64,000 bases of DNA. Source: Anaeramoeba flamelloides (taxonomy: Eukaryota; Metamonada; Anaeramoebidae). Shown one piece after another: positions 24,679 through 36,025 of the stretch. The notes below the pieces were generated by a model. The model did not search any database. It was not told the DNA's origin and saw nothing but the letters and a program-made list of their open reading frames with translations. The translations under genes were made by a program, and so were the position numbers. The stretch covers positions 5,704,001 through 5,768,000 of the forward strand of contig JANTQA010000047.1 in the NCBI GenBank assembly GCA_027625915.1, in the 5' to 3' direction. The first letter of the stretch is position 1. Each line of letters begins with the position of its first letter.

Positions 24679-27600
24679 TTAATTTAAATTAAAATTGTTT
24701 TTAATTTTTTTGAGTTCATAATTTAAATTAGAATTAGCATTTAATTGGTAATATTCAACGGCATCAGATAATTCTTCAATGATTAATTCTGGGTCGTCGT
24801 CAGCTGTTAATTCGATTTTATCTGTATAAAAATATTTGATTAAAATTTCCAGGCTTTCGATTGTTTTTCCTGAATAATCTTTGACTTTGTTTGTATTTTC
24901 AGAAATATTTGTAAACATTTCTCTAAATAAGCCCGATCTTGCGATTAATACTAACTTGTGAACTGGAATTTCTTCAAAAAATTCTTCTTCTTCTTCTTCT
25001 TCTTGTTCTTCTTCTTGATTGTTTTCAAATTCGCTATCTTCTTGGACAAGGATCGAATAATCCTTTGATTCTTCGTCTTTATATAAATGTAGCAAATCAG
25101 TTTGCAGTTTATTTTCGGGTGGGTAAGTTAATTGCAATGTATTAAAAGTTTGTTCAAGTAATTTTTCATTGCTTATTACATCGCAATATACCCATTTTAG
25201 AAAGTTTAAAGTTTGTTCTTTATTTTTATCTTCAAAGAATTTTTTTATTTGTGTAATTTTCAATTTTGTTCTGCACTCAACAAGCGACTTGTGAATTTCG
25301 ATTTCATTGCCAATCGATCCAATTTTGGAATCACAAAATTTTTTTGATTCAAATAAATTTGTAAAATCTTCAATTATTATGTTGCTTGAATCTAGATAGA
25401 GAAAGCTACAATAGATACCACATGAAATTTTGATTTTGTTTTTTGTGTGCAAATATTTTGTAAAAAAATTTGGTAATTTAATTTTTATTGGATGGTAAGA
25501 TTTCTGGGTATTTAGATTCTTTGGTTTCTCACTTGAAAGTGCCCATCCATATAATTCATTATCTTCTGTTAAAACTAGAGTCTTATGGCTACCGGTTGCT
25601 AACTGGACAGCTTTTTTATCCTTAAGTTGAGGTATTAAAGTAAAAAAAACTTGTTGACTATCTTGACCATTATTATTTGCTGCTCCACACGAATACGTTT
25701 TACCATCAGTTGTTATTAATGTGGTATGATTATTACATGATCGAACATTCATAACATCAGTGCCTTTGAATTTTTCTACAATTTGCGGTGTAGATTGATG
25801 AACTCTATTACCAATTCCCAATTCGCCAGATGAATTATGCCCAACAGCATACAAATGATCAGGTTCGCTTGTTATGAAAAAAAAATTCATTGCCCAAATA
25901 CCCCCAAAGATTTTTGTCACTTTGTCACGCAAAAAAATTGGCATTGGTTCATTCTTAGTAGTGCTATTACCAGTCCCAAGTCTCCCTTTAAAATATTTTT
26001 TTTTTTTTTTTTATTTTGGATTGTAAAATTTATGTTTTTAGGGTTAATTATTGAAAAAAAAAATTTTCCAGTTTTTGTGAAAAATAAACTCCATTTCAAA
26101 AATTATAACTCATCCCGAAATAATAAATTGAATAAAATATATATCTTGTTTGTATTCAAGAACAACAAATTGTTAAATATTATTTATAATTCGCTTTTAA
26201 TTCATTCTAAAGAAATAAAAAACTTGATATTTCATAAATTAAAAAAAAATAAAACCAAAAACTAAAAAAAAAGTTAACCACAATTTTTGAAAAGAGAATT
26301 ACCAATTTTTTATTACAGAACTTACATTGAAAAACAATTAACAAGAAGAATTTTTTCTAATAATTATCTGACATTTTAAAAGACATTACATAGCCAAAAT
26401 TTCCTTAATGTTTCTTGATATTTCCTAAAATCTTTTTTTTTTTTCGAATTAAACTTTTGCAAAAAAAAAAAATGATCAAAAAATTGAAAAAAAATTGGTA
26501 AAAAAAAAAAAAAAAAAAAAAAAAGGTAATAGAGTAATTATTTACACAATTCTACTATTAAACTTGAGAATCAAACTCATTTATCAACTTTAGAGAAATG
26601 AATAATCTTATAAAAAGAGTTCATTTCCCCCAATTTAATTTTCAGTAAAAATATACAGATCCTTTTTGGTTTGGATTTTTGGATCACTTTAGAAAAACAA
26701 AAAATTTGAATAAAGATTTTTATTTTGAAGAAATCTCACTTTTAGTAATTCCTGGGAGTTTTTATCACTAAAAAGCATTGAATCCATTGAAGATCCAGAA
26801 AAAATTGATCAATTTTTTTATTCAATAATTTATTGAAAATCTTGATATTTAAAAGATTAGGTAATATTTCCTTTCAAATATTCAGAATATAAACAATGAA
26901 CTTTTTGTATTAAAATCAGTAATTTGAGAATATTTATTCATTTTTTTTTTTTATTAGAATTATTAGTTTTGAATTGGTTTTATTTGATTCAAAATATTTA
27001 AAAATCTGTAAAATAATGGTAAAGCATATTGACAAAATTAATGCTTTGGTTATTACTAACTCACTGAAAGAATTAATAATGTGTTATTAATTATTGATAT
27101 GAAAAATAATCAAATTAAAAAGTATTTCTTTAGGTTATAAGTTGAATTTTCCAGAATTTTAAAAAAAGTGTTTTGGGGGAATTTTTTTATTCTAATTGTT
27201 TGGTTGTTTGTTTTTTTGCTCGTATTTTTTGTTCAACAAAAAGAAAAAAATGATTTGAACTGTTCTTTGAATAATCAAATAAATTATATTTTTCCTTTAG
27301 GTTTTTAAAAATTATTCTAATTTGTTTTCACACAAGTACGATTTTTTATAACGAGTTATTTTGAAAATTAGTGTTTTTATTTTTAAAGTGTATTTATGTA
27401 CGCTTTCTTTTCAAAGACAATAAGATTTCAATCTTCTTCAAAAAATAATTTTTTTGAAATAATTGGAAAATAGGTTGAATTTTGAACTTTTTAAAAAATG
27501 ACAAAAATTGATCAAACTTTTTTAAAAATTATAATTCATTTCTGAAAATAGCTTTTAAACGTAATTTTGGTCTTGTAATAATAATATTTTACTTTATTTT

Positions 27601-30110
27601 GAAATTTCAAGATGTGGTCAATTTTTTTTGAATTTGGTTATTAAATTTACTATAAGATTTTTTTTCAATTTACTCGTCCCTGAAAAAGATATTATACACT
27701 TCATTGACTACACTAATAAAAAAATTTTTTAATAATATGTTATAAACGTGTTGTAAAGATGTTATAAAAGTTTAAAATGTTATAAAATTTTATAATAAAA
27801 TCCTTTATAGCATAAGTGTTTGTTATAAAATGTGTTGTAAAATTTGTAACATGTTATAAACCTATTATTTTTTTAAAAATATATTGAAAAAATCATTGTA
27901 TAAAAGGAAATTTTGTTATAAAAATGCTATGTATTTTTTTTTAAACTCAAACTTTTTATTTGTAAAAATTGTAAATATATAATTCCTCATAACTACCAAT
28001 AAGAAAGTGATTAGAGCACTCAAAAAATTATGATAGTATTGTAGTCACTGTGGAAAGATTTTGGGAAATCCATTAGTAATAAGTCAAAAGTTTGTAAATT
28101 TTCTGCTCTTCTAATTTCGAATTCTATTTGGGTAAAATAAGAAGTATTTTACTAATAAATTCAACTTTAAAAATGTTATTTAAAGTTATTTTAGAAGAGT
28201 TTAACTAATTTTTTTTGTGATGTTGTTAAATTGATCAATCCCAAAAGATCACCGCGCTCAAGGATTTAAGACATTGGAAAATTAATTTGGTTCAAGTAAC
28301 CCAATTATTCATTCAATAGACAACAAAGAAAAAAGTCCATCAACTTTTCCCGTAAAGGTTGGAAATTTAATGAATTCCCTTTCTTTGTTTAAAAAACAAT
28401 GTCTAAAATCAAACAACGTTTTTAGTTTTTCTTCCAAAGAAATCAATCTCATTTTTCAAAAATTAAAAACGTTTGGTCTCTTTTTTCTTCGAAAAAAGGA
28501 GAGAAAAAACCATTTATAAAAAGATTTTAAAAATGAGAAAAAAAATAAATTTACAAATTTTTGAAATTAGAAAAAAACATTTTTTTTTTACTATGTCAAG
28601 TCAAGAAATTTTGGAGAGGAATGTTCAAAACCAGTTACTGTTAAAAACACATAATAGATGTGGATTTTTAGGTTTGATCACCTTCGTTTGTTAGTAAACA
28701 AACATGAAATAAAAGGTTAGATAGAGAATCATTGAAAAGTTGGACGATCTGGTTTGTCTCTGTGGGATTTTAAACCAAGTTTTATCGTTAATGGATGAAA
28801 ATGAACAAATGTAAAATTTAATTTCAGTGTTTTCGATAACTCAATTAGGAGAAAAAGAAGCTTTGAAGAACAAGTTATTCAAAGTATCATTAAAAAATAA
28901 CAAATTGGGTTTTACTTTTGTTTTTACTTGTTTAAATTCATTTGTTTTTTTATTCTTGTTTAGAGTTAGATCTCGAGTTCAAAAAAATAAATAGCACCTC
29001 ATATTGTTTCATTTGTTCAACTATAACCTTTTATATTTCCTCATTTTGGATCCCCTTCCAGACTCAAAATATGATATTGTTCTGGTGCTAAGATTATATT
29101 AATCGTCATTCTTCGAACTCCTCAATATCATCTTATATCAATTCGAACAATATCATATTTCTCGTTCTTCCAGGCAAAAATGGTAACATAACAAGGTGAT
29201 TGTTTCCAAATCAAAACAATAAAGACAGTTATATAGATGTTATAAAAAATTTTTTTTTATTCGGGATATGCGGTAAAATGATTCGAACTACTACAAATTG
29301 TTTTGATCATGTTCGTTTTCTAAAAACCGAATTTATCGAAAAAAAAAATTGAAACTTTGATTAAACTTTTTTTATTTTCAAATTTTAATCATTGATCTGT
29401 TTCCATCAACTTGTTTATTAGTGGTTTATCTTGTTGAACCATAGGTGGTGGTATTTTTAGAATTTGTGTGAATCGTAGTTTTTTGCAAAATGCTTCAATC
29501 TTGTCCTGAATGGCATAAAACGAAGTCGTGTTCTCTCAATCAAAAAATAGGTAACAAACAAAGAAGGAAAAAAACAAAAAAGAATTTAGAATTAAAAACA
29601 ATGAAGAATAAATAATTTACCTTCAGCGTTTGATCCTGTAACATACAATTTGTCACCATTACAAATATAATAAGCAGAACAAGAGCCCATGATAAATTCA
29701 TTAACAAACAAATTCTTTTCTGTGAAAAATGTTACTGGCCTGATCTCTTCAAAAGTACTTTTGTCTGCATCAAGAATTGGCACTTCCATGTATTGATTCA
29801 TACTAGCTAACGACCACACCTTTCCTGATTGTGTTAAAATTTGATAAGTTTGGTAGGTTGCATCAATATCTTTGATCTGTTCGTTGTTTGGTAATTTGTA
29901 TTTTTTTATCTCCTTATCTTTTTCATAAAACTCTAATTTGTTGGGATTTTTCCAAACAAGAAAGTTTTTCCCAACACCAGCAACGATCTTTTTTATTGTT
30001 TGGGTGTTTTTGATTTTTGTTTCACACCATCCAGGTAAATTCGATTGATCTTTTGCAATGTATCCGAATTCTGGGACGCCAAGAAAATAAAGAGAGGTAT
30101 TGTTTTCCAT
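24679..30110 (-). CDS. RCC1-repeat protein with tandem BTB domains, gene 1
   Basis: Two exons: complement(join(24679..25985, 29621..30110)), 598 residues. Exon 1 ends phase 1 at GAAG|GTAAAT and exon 2 starts after TTTTAAAG. Joined, they read through a textbook RCC1 repeat, GSNAEGRLGTGN, at residues 159-170, which supports the junction strongly. Met1 is the ATG at 30110; an open frame continues 38 codons upstream but lacks RCC1 character. Residues 6-365 form a degenerate RCC1 beta-propeller (G-x-L-G-x-G-N, LYAVGHN, TYSCGA, ELYGW). Residues about 369-449 look like a worn first BTB (IHKSLVECR, LNFLKWVY). Residues about 471-582 are a second BTB with an acidic Glu run (about 485-502) inserted before IPVHKLVLIARSGLFREMF. 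Such proteins commonly act as protein-interaction scaffolds or CUL3 adaptors; the target is unknown. The last ~340 bp are almost identical to gene 2. Confidence 0.85.
26085..26300. mobile_element. MITE family H, copy 1
   Basis: About 215 bp with imperfect terminal inverted repeats: CATTTCAAAAATTATAACTCA on the left and GTTAACCACAATTTTTGAAAA on the right. Its internal string AAAATAAAACCAAAAACTAA is shared with 61302-61508. Similarity to that locus continues about 140 bp past the right end (GACATTACATAG, then CTTTTTTTTTT), so the duplicated unit is larger than the MITE. Confidence 0.6.
27736..27930 (+). repeat. Degenerate TGTTATAAA array
   Basis: Six GTTATAAA units plus two GTTGTAAA variants within about 195 bp, at irregular spacing of about 14-50 bp. 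It looks like an old minisatellite or a low-complexity stretch. It lies in the intron of RCC1-BTB gene 1. Confidence 0.6.
28155..29220 (-). mobile_element. Fold-back repeat, copy B
   Basis: Reverse-orientation copy of 3404-4445, starting at 29220 with the 218 bp hairpin (29003-29220) and running down to about 28155. It is inserted in the intron of RCC1-BTB gene 1, in the same orientation as transcription. The open frame 28473-28694 on the plus strand is antisense to the repeat and not conserved in copy A. Confidence 0.6.
29003..29220. repeat. 218 bp fold-back hairpin, copy B
   Basis: Inverted repeat with arms of about 95 bp, the same length as the hairpin at 3404-3621. On the plus strand the arms are swapped relative to copy A, but the loop (CTTCGAACTCCTCAATATCA) reads in the same direction in both. 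Relative to the rest of the element the loop is therefore inverted. Confidence 0.75.
29389..29535 (-). other. Coding-like fragment inside the gene 1 intron
   Basis: An open stretch of 48 codons ending in TGA at 29389, with non-random composition (DKIEAFCKKLRF, then KIPPPMVQQDKP). It lacks a start and follows a possible acceptor (GCCATTCAG). It weakly resembles part of RCC1-BTB gene 2 (residues about 115-145: KKIGKVIDDL, VVQQIDTPIIDK). It could be a relic of a third paralog or chance. If it were spliced in, it would truncate gene 1. Confidence 0.3.
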
Positions 30111-32059
30111 TTGCAGTAATTCGATAAAATATTTTGTAAAAAAGTTAAAGTCAAAAAAATGGGTATTCAAATTTATCAACATATAACTAAAGCATAAAAA
30201 AATGGAGTCAATTTTTTTCTTCACAACACTTTTGTTTTTTTGAAATTGTTCAAATTTTGAAAGGAATCAATCACAAGATTAAAATACAAAAACTTTCAAT
30301 TTAAAAACTTTTTTAAATTTCAAACTTTTAAAAACATGTAATTTAAATAACTTTTCTACTTTTCCGTTCTTCCTAAAAAGAGTTTCAGGTTATTGAAAAG
30401 TAAACCAATATATTTCCATTTAAAAAACTTTTCAAAATTTTCAAAATTTTCAATCAAGGGAGTAGTCATTTTTGAAAATAAAATGAAATCTTGTCAAGAT
30501 CTTGAAAATTTTTTTTTTTGTAATTTGTGTTTCGACTTATGGAATTGATGAGTTAGCCCCATTTTAACAATTTATTGATTTGAGTCTCTTTTTTGAAATT
30601 CAAAATTTGTATGTTTCCAATATAAAACCAAAAAAAGTAATCTATTATTTTGTTTCAAAATTAAGTTAATTCTTGAAAATGGGAAAACAAATTTTTCGTT
30701 TTATTTTGGAAAGTATTCATTTCCAAAGCAAATTTTTTATTTAGTTTCTTTTTCTTTTAATTAATATTCCAATCAAATCTTAGCCAACAAAACTAATTGT
30801 GGTATAGGTGAACCCATAAATGAATATTCAGTAGAAGCTTAACTACAGTTTATCAATTAAATTGAGATCTATTAAGCAAAAAAATTTTTTTCTTTAAGAT
30901 TTTGAAAAAGTTCTTTTCTGGTTTTCAAAAAATGAAAAATAATTGCCAAAATCTTTTTCAAAAAAAGAAAAAATATTTTTTTAATAAATTGTTTTGTCTT
31001 ATTCACAAGAATCCTTATAACAATTTAAATCATTTTTGGCAGAAAAAAAATGTTTTTGAATTTTGAGGATAAAATTAACTAATTCTCAAATATCTTCTTG
31101 AAAATTTGTTTTTGAAAAATCGAATTTTGTCTTAATATAAAAACAAAATTTCAGAGTAAAATTTTTACCTGACTTTAAAAATTTGATTATTATAACTACT
31201 ATTCTTAAAAAAATACAATTATTTTTTAATCCGTTAAATATATCAATTTTTTTGGTTAACCAAAAGTTTTATCCCAAAAAAGAAAAAAATCTTTATATTA
31301 ATATTACTGGTAACAAAGAAATGTTATAGTCTAATAATAATCAAATTTGCAATAAACGGGGTAAAAATTAGATAAATTGTGAGAAAAAAAAAGAATTTAA
31401 TTGTTTTCTTTTTCAGAAAAAATGGAAAAAAAAAATTGATCTCACTAAACTAATTTTCTTTTATGGCTTTTTGAGTCGATCAGAATTTTTTGACACTTGG
31501 GATCTACAAAATTAGTAAGTAGAGAATACCACCAATAACATATTATAAAATTTTGCCTTGTTCTCGTAGAATATTAGTCATATAAAATTTCAAAAGGCTA
31601 TCTTTTGTGAATTATTATTTTGGAACTTTTTTTGGCTTACAAAAGTTTGTATCAAGTAATTGAAATTTGAAAAAATATGAAAGAATATCAGAGACTGAAA
31701 TTTTGAGGAATGTCAGTCTGATAGTTCGAAAAAGTCTTGAAAGTATTTGTATCGATTGTGCTATTCTTGTTGTGAAAATAAAAAAAAAAACATTTTTGCC
31801 AAAACAATTTGAGACAAAGCCCATCTGATAACTATTAACTTAAGATAACAAACAACATTCTTTTTATTTGTGTTGAAAGATCATTTCGAAAAATTTGATA
31901 TTAGTACTACCTTCACAGGGTATCTTATTTGTCCTTTTGTTGTTTTTGGAATGATTCATAAATCTATGAAGAAATAAAAGAAGAAATTATGAGACAACAA
32001 AACAAAAAAAAATTTTAGTTGAGTGCCTGTTTTTGGAAATCAGAAACCTAAATTTTTGT

Positions 32060-33425
32060 TTAAATAACCCTTACAGACTTTAATTATCAGTGTTTCACAT
32101 TAAAATCTGTATTTTATTTTTTGTCAAAGAAAAATCTTTATAAGATTAAAAGAAACAGATAATTTGGTGAAAACAATAACTGACAAGATTTTGAATTGTT
32201 AATATTCGGGAAATTGTTATATATTTACAAAAATTTCAAATTAAATCTTTTTTATAAATCACCAATTTTTTTATGAACAAATAATAAACCTACTCGAAGT
32301 CCATTAAAGTGGTGTGTCTATATAATACTCAACTATTTGTTTGATAACCAAAGGAAATAAACTTATTTTGAAACATAACTAGAGTTTAAATTATAACTTA
32401 CCCGCTCATTTGAATGATGATTATTGAAATTAAACCTGTTCGAAATATTATCCAATCAATCAAAAACCAAAAATAAAAAATCTAATATTCTAAACTCAAG
32501 TAAACCTCTCTAAAAACTCTATTGTTTTTCAAAATAATTTTATCTACTTTAGTTATCAAACAAATAGTTGAGTATTCTATAGACATACCGCAATAATGTA
32601 CTTTGGTTATGTATATTCCTTGGTTTATAAAAAAATTGTATCTTAATTCAAAGAATTTAATTTAAATATTTTTAAATATGTACCTACAACCTAAAAAAAA
32701 ACACTAAAAATGGAAAACTGAACAAATACCTTCTATTAAAAAAATGAAAAAAACTAAATGAAAAGATAAAAATAAATAAAGTTTCCATTTAACTTTTTCT
32801 TGATAATATTTTTTGCCAAAATCATTGAATTCAAAGTTGAAATTATGTATATTTTTAGAGACACTATCTTGTTTTAACTCACTTACTAAAACAAATTCTA
32901 AATTATGGGAATTTTATTTTCACAAAAGGGACTAATTTGGTCTTCAAATGTTTTTTTGATTTTTAAATGTTAAAAATTAAAAAAAAAGTTCAAATAAAAA
33001 GAGAAACTCTCTGAAAAAATATTCTAATTTAATATATTAACTTATTCTTTGATTTCAAAATTTTCCACGACCCCAGTTTTTCAAATAAAAATAAAAAAGT
33101 GTACAGTAATTTCAAAAAATATTTTCGATATTGAAAAGTTGAAAGTCTTTTTATTCTGAAAAAAAAAAAATTATCACAGTGGTTAATGGAATGAAGTAAT
33201 CAACTAGATTTCGAAAAATATTAATCAGAAGAAAATGGTGCTAAAATTATTAAGGACATAATTAACAATTTTATTATTATTAAAAATTAAAAATCTTGTC
33301 AGTTATTGTTTTCACCAGATTATCTGTTTCTGTTAATTTTATAATGATTTTTCTTTGACAATAAATAAAATACAGATTTTAAAGTGAAACGCGGATAATT
33401 AAAGTCTGTAAGGTATTTTTTTTAA
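32060..33425. mobile_element. Element E with ~140 bp terminal inverted repeats
   Basis: The left end, about 32065-32200, matches the reverse complement of about 33280-33418. Shared strings are TTACAGACTTTAATTATC, AAAATCTGTATTTTATTT and ACAATAACTGACAAGATTTT, with about 85% identity. The internal segment 32690-33262 is repeated in reverse orientation at 57285-57882. No transposase-like frame remains, so it is a non-autonomous DNA element or a deleted derivative. A smaller inverted-repeat element is nested inside it. Confidence 0.7.
32290..32607. mobile_element. Nested ~315 bp inverted-repeat element
   Basis: The left arm (about 32296-32355) and the reverse complement of the right arm (about 32545-32605) share AATACTCAACTATTTGTTTG, then ATAAC, preceded by TGTCTATA. 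Arms are about 55-60 bp. It lies between the terminal repeats of element E, and the element E copy at 57285-57882 stops before this point. The nesting is therefore inferred from position rather than proven by an empty site. Confidence 0.65.
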
Positions 33426-34737
33426 CAACTATACTAAATATTTCGTAAGAATGACTTTGACTTATTAAAAATCTAATATCAAATACTATATATTAAAAAA
33501 TAAAGTACAAATTGAAAATTTATGTGAATGAATACAATCAATTTTTAAGAAAATTTGTCAATAAAAAACAATAAATTTCCAATATATAATGAAAAAATAA
33601 TATCGATATTTTAACAAATTTATTTCTTGATTTAAAATCTACTCAAAATATCAAGGGTTTAACCTTTCAAAATTATTTTAACAAGGGTATATGATAAAAA
33701 CCTGAATAAGAAATTTATTGGGAGAAGGAACAAAAATGGTAAAGGTTTAATAAGAAACGCTAACTTCATAAAATTAAGGTCGATATTTTTAGATGAAAAC
33801 AGGGAAATTGTAAACAAAACCTCTCTTAAACGAGTTTTGTTGTTTCATTTAAATTTAAACGCTAGGGATTTCTCTTAATAAAAAAATATGAAATGTTCAC
33901 AATTCCAGTAAATTTCACAATTATACTATCGTAAGATCAAATCCTAATAAAATTTTGATTTTCATATTTCATAATTTCCATTTCAAATCTATAAACACAA
34001 AACAAAATCACAAATTGTTCTAAATCATCTTTACATTTATTTATACAAGCTCGAAATGATTTATAATTTGAATTTGACTTGATAATCCCTTAAAGTCATT
34101 TATTTTTTTTAAAATTTTTTTATCAAAGATATATATATATATATATATATATTTGGTGGGATTTTCACTTGTTAAAAGCGTAATTTTTTTGTAATTTCTT
34201 CAGACGAAAAATTCTTTTTGAGTGGCGGATGTTAAATAAAAAAATAAATAAACTCCTTCTAGTCAAAGTGGTCCAGTTAAATTGAAGAAATAATAGAACA
34301 TTAACTATGAGTTTAATTTATTATTCTTGTCAAAATAAATTCTCAATTTTTAAATTTGATCATTTTTTCTCATTTTGTAATTTTTTTTTTTTGTTTTTTG
34401 CTTTTTTTTCTTCTTATCTTTTTTTTTTTTTTAAAAAAGTACATCTGATAAAAAAATATATCTTTGAAATACCAAATTAACATACAGAAAAGTGAGGATT
34501 TGTATTTTATTTTAAAATTCATACATTTACAAGTAAAAAATCTAATTATCAACAATTTTACTTTTCGACAGAAATTGTAATATTTTGTAAAATAAGTATC
34601 AATGAAAAGAGCCCAAAATTTTTTTAAAATTTTATTTTTTTTTTTTTTTTTTCGAAATTTATCGTTTGTTAATAACTTTTCTAACTCAAGAAACACTAAA
34701 GATGCTTCAAGGAATTCAAATGAATTAAGTAAAATCT

Positions 34738-34998
34738 TTGTTTTTACTTTATTCTTTTTTATCTAATAAAAAAGATAACAGCAGAATATATTTCAAATTG
34801 GGCTTGTGTGCTTCTATTTTACAAATGAGTACGTTCATAAATTATTTAAATAGATATTCTTATCTTTATTTTAATAAGATAATGAAAAAAAATCCATGCA
34901 ACCTATGCAAAAAACATTTAAACCTAGAAATCATTGGAGATATCGATCATTTTTTATGGTTTTACACATCTGATAAAAAACAAAAATTTTTGGGTTAA
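34738..34998 (+). CDS. Doubtful 86-codon open frame
   Basis: An open frame with a CNLC motif near residue 56 and no recognised domain. Its start is a TTG, not ATG, and part of the flank (ACATCTGATAAAAAA) is duplicated at 34441. It could be an exon of an unrecognised gene, but is more likely spurious. Confidence 0.12.
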   Translation: MFLLYSFLSNKKDNSRIYFKLGLCASILQMSTFINYLNRYSYLYFNKIMKKNPCNLCKKHLNLEIIGDIDHFLWFYTSDKKQKFLG

Positions 34999-35784
34999 AG
35001 AATTAATCCAAACAAAGAAAAATAATAAATAATATTTAGTATTCAATAAGAGTAAATTACTATCTAAATATCTTATTTACTTTAATTTTCTCAAAGGTAA
35101 TTTAAGCTTAAAATCATAGATGTCACAATTCTTCAAGTGAAATGCATACCCATTTTTTTTTTCTGTAACAACAAGTAAAAACAATAAATTGAAAAGAAAA
35201 AAGGAAAAAAGTTAAAAAAAAAAAAAAGGAAACTTCAAAAGAAATTATAAGAGACATTTGGGAAAAAAATAGTGAAAAAAAAAAATGACAATCCTATCTT
35301 AATTTAAGAAACTTCAAAAGCACAAATATGGCAATTTGGTATAAAATTTTATCATTCTAAGTAATTATGAGTGGCCATTGATAAGTAGATACTAATTTTT
35401 TCCTTTTAAATTACAGAATTATACTATTTCTTGAAATTTTTACTTATTTCTTCAAGTTACTCATATTACCCTGTTCCAGTATTAGTATTAGCAAGTAAGC
35501 ACTTGATATTTTTTTTTTCCTTTTTAACTCAACTTCATAGATAAAAAGAGATCCAGCAAGGCAAAGATGATAAAAAATCTCAAAAAAAAGTGTTGTTATT
35601 TGAAAATCATTAGTTTTTCTAAATAAATAGAAAATTTACAAAAAAAATAGCTACAAACCAAGTTAATTTCTTTTTCCTTTCTTTAGTGAAAAAAAAAAAA
35701 AAAAAACAACTTTTTTAAAAAAAAGATTGTCGTTTGGCATTATTTATTTTAATTTTAAACAAAAAAAAAAAAAGAAAAAGTTGA

Positions 35785-35993
35785 AATATATTTTATTATA
35801 CACCTATTTATTTTTAACCATTTTCAAAAAGTGTAGGATCAAAATTTTCAAAAGTGTTACCCGGGTTACTATAAAGGAGTAAATCAAATTGTTTGAACAA
35901 CACTTCAAACAGTTTGAATAACACTTTTGAAAATTTTGATCCTACACTTTTTGAAAATGGTTAAAAATAAATAGGTGTATAATAAAATATATT
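35785..35993. repeat. Perfect 75 bp inverted repeat behind RCC1-BTB gene 2
   Basis: Arms 35785-35859 and 35919-35993 are exact reverse complements by direct reading, with a 59 bp spacer. On the gene strand the hairpin begins 32 bp after the stop codon, so it lies in the 3' UTR or at the transcript end. The inner part is related to 56743-56791, behind another gene. A perfect pair in such AT-rich DNA must be young or actively maintained. Confidence 0.9.
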
Positions 35994-36025
35994 GCGACTT
36001 GATTTTTTTAAAGTCTAATAAAAAA

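Larger units (their letters stand above)
25986..29620 (-). other. 3.6 kb intron of RCC1-BTB gene 1
   Basis: Bounded by GTAAAT at the 5' side (29620) and TTTTAAAG at the 3' side, where a run of 17 A (minus strand) lies just upstream. That is an odd place for an acceptor, because a pyrimidine tract is absent. It contains the second copy of the fold-back repeat, a small MITE, a degenerate TGTTATAAA array and a coding-like 49-codon fragment. Confidence 0.75.
30111..35784. other. Non-coding region with a TIR element
   Basis: Holds the element at 32060-33425. Open frames at 31615-31824 and 34370-34998 are in low-complexity DNA and have no recognised domain. A 12-unit AT microsatellite is at about 34130-34152. 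Confidence 0.45.

Noticed and set aside
24679-25944. Treating 24679-25944 and 29592-30224 as two separate broken genes.
   Set aside because: The splice phases match and the join restores a complete RCC1 repeat and a protein length equal to the paralog, so one gene with a long intron is the better reading.
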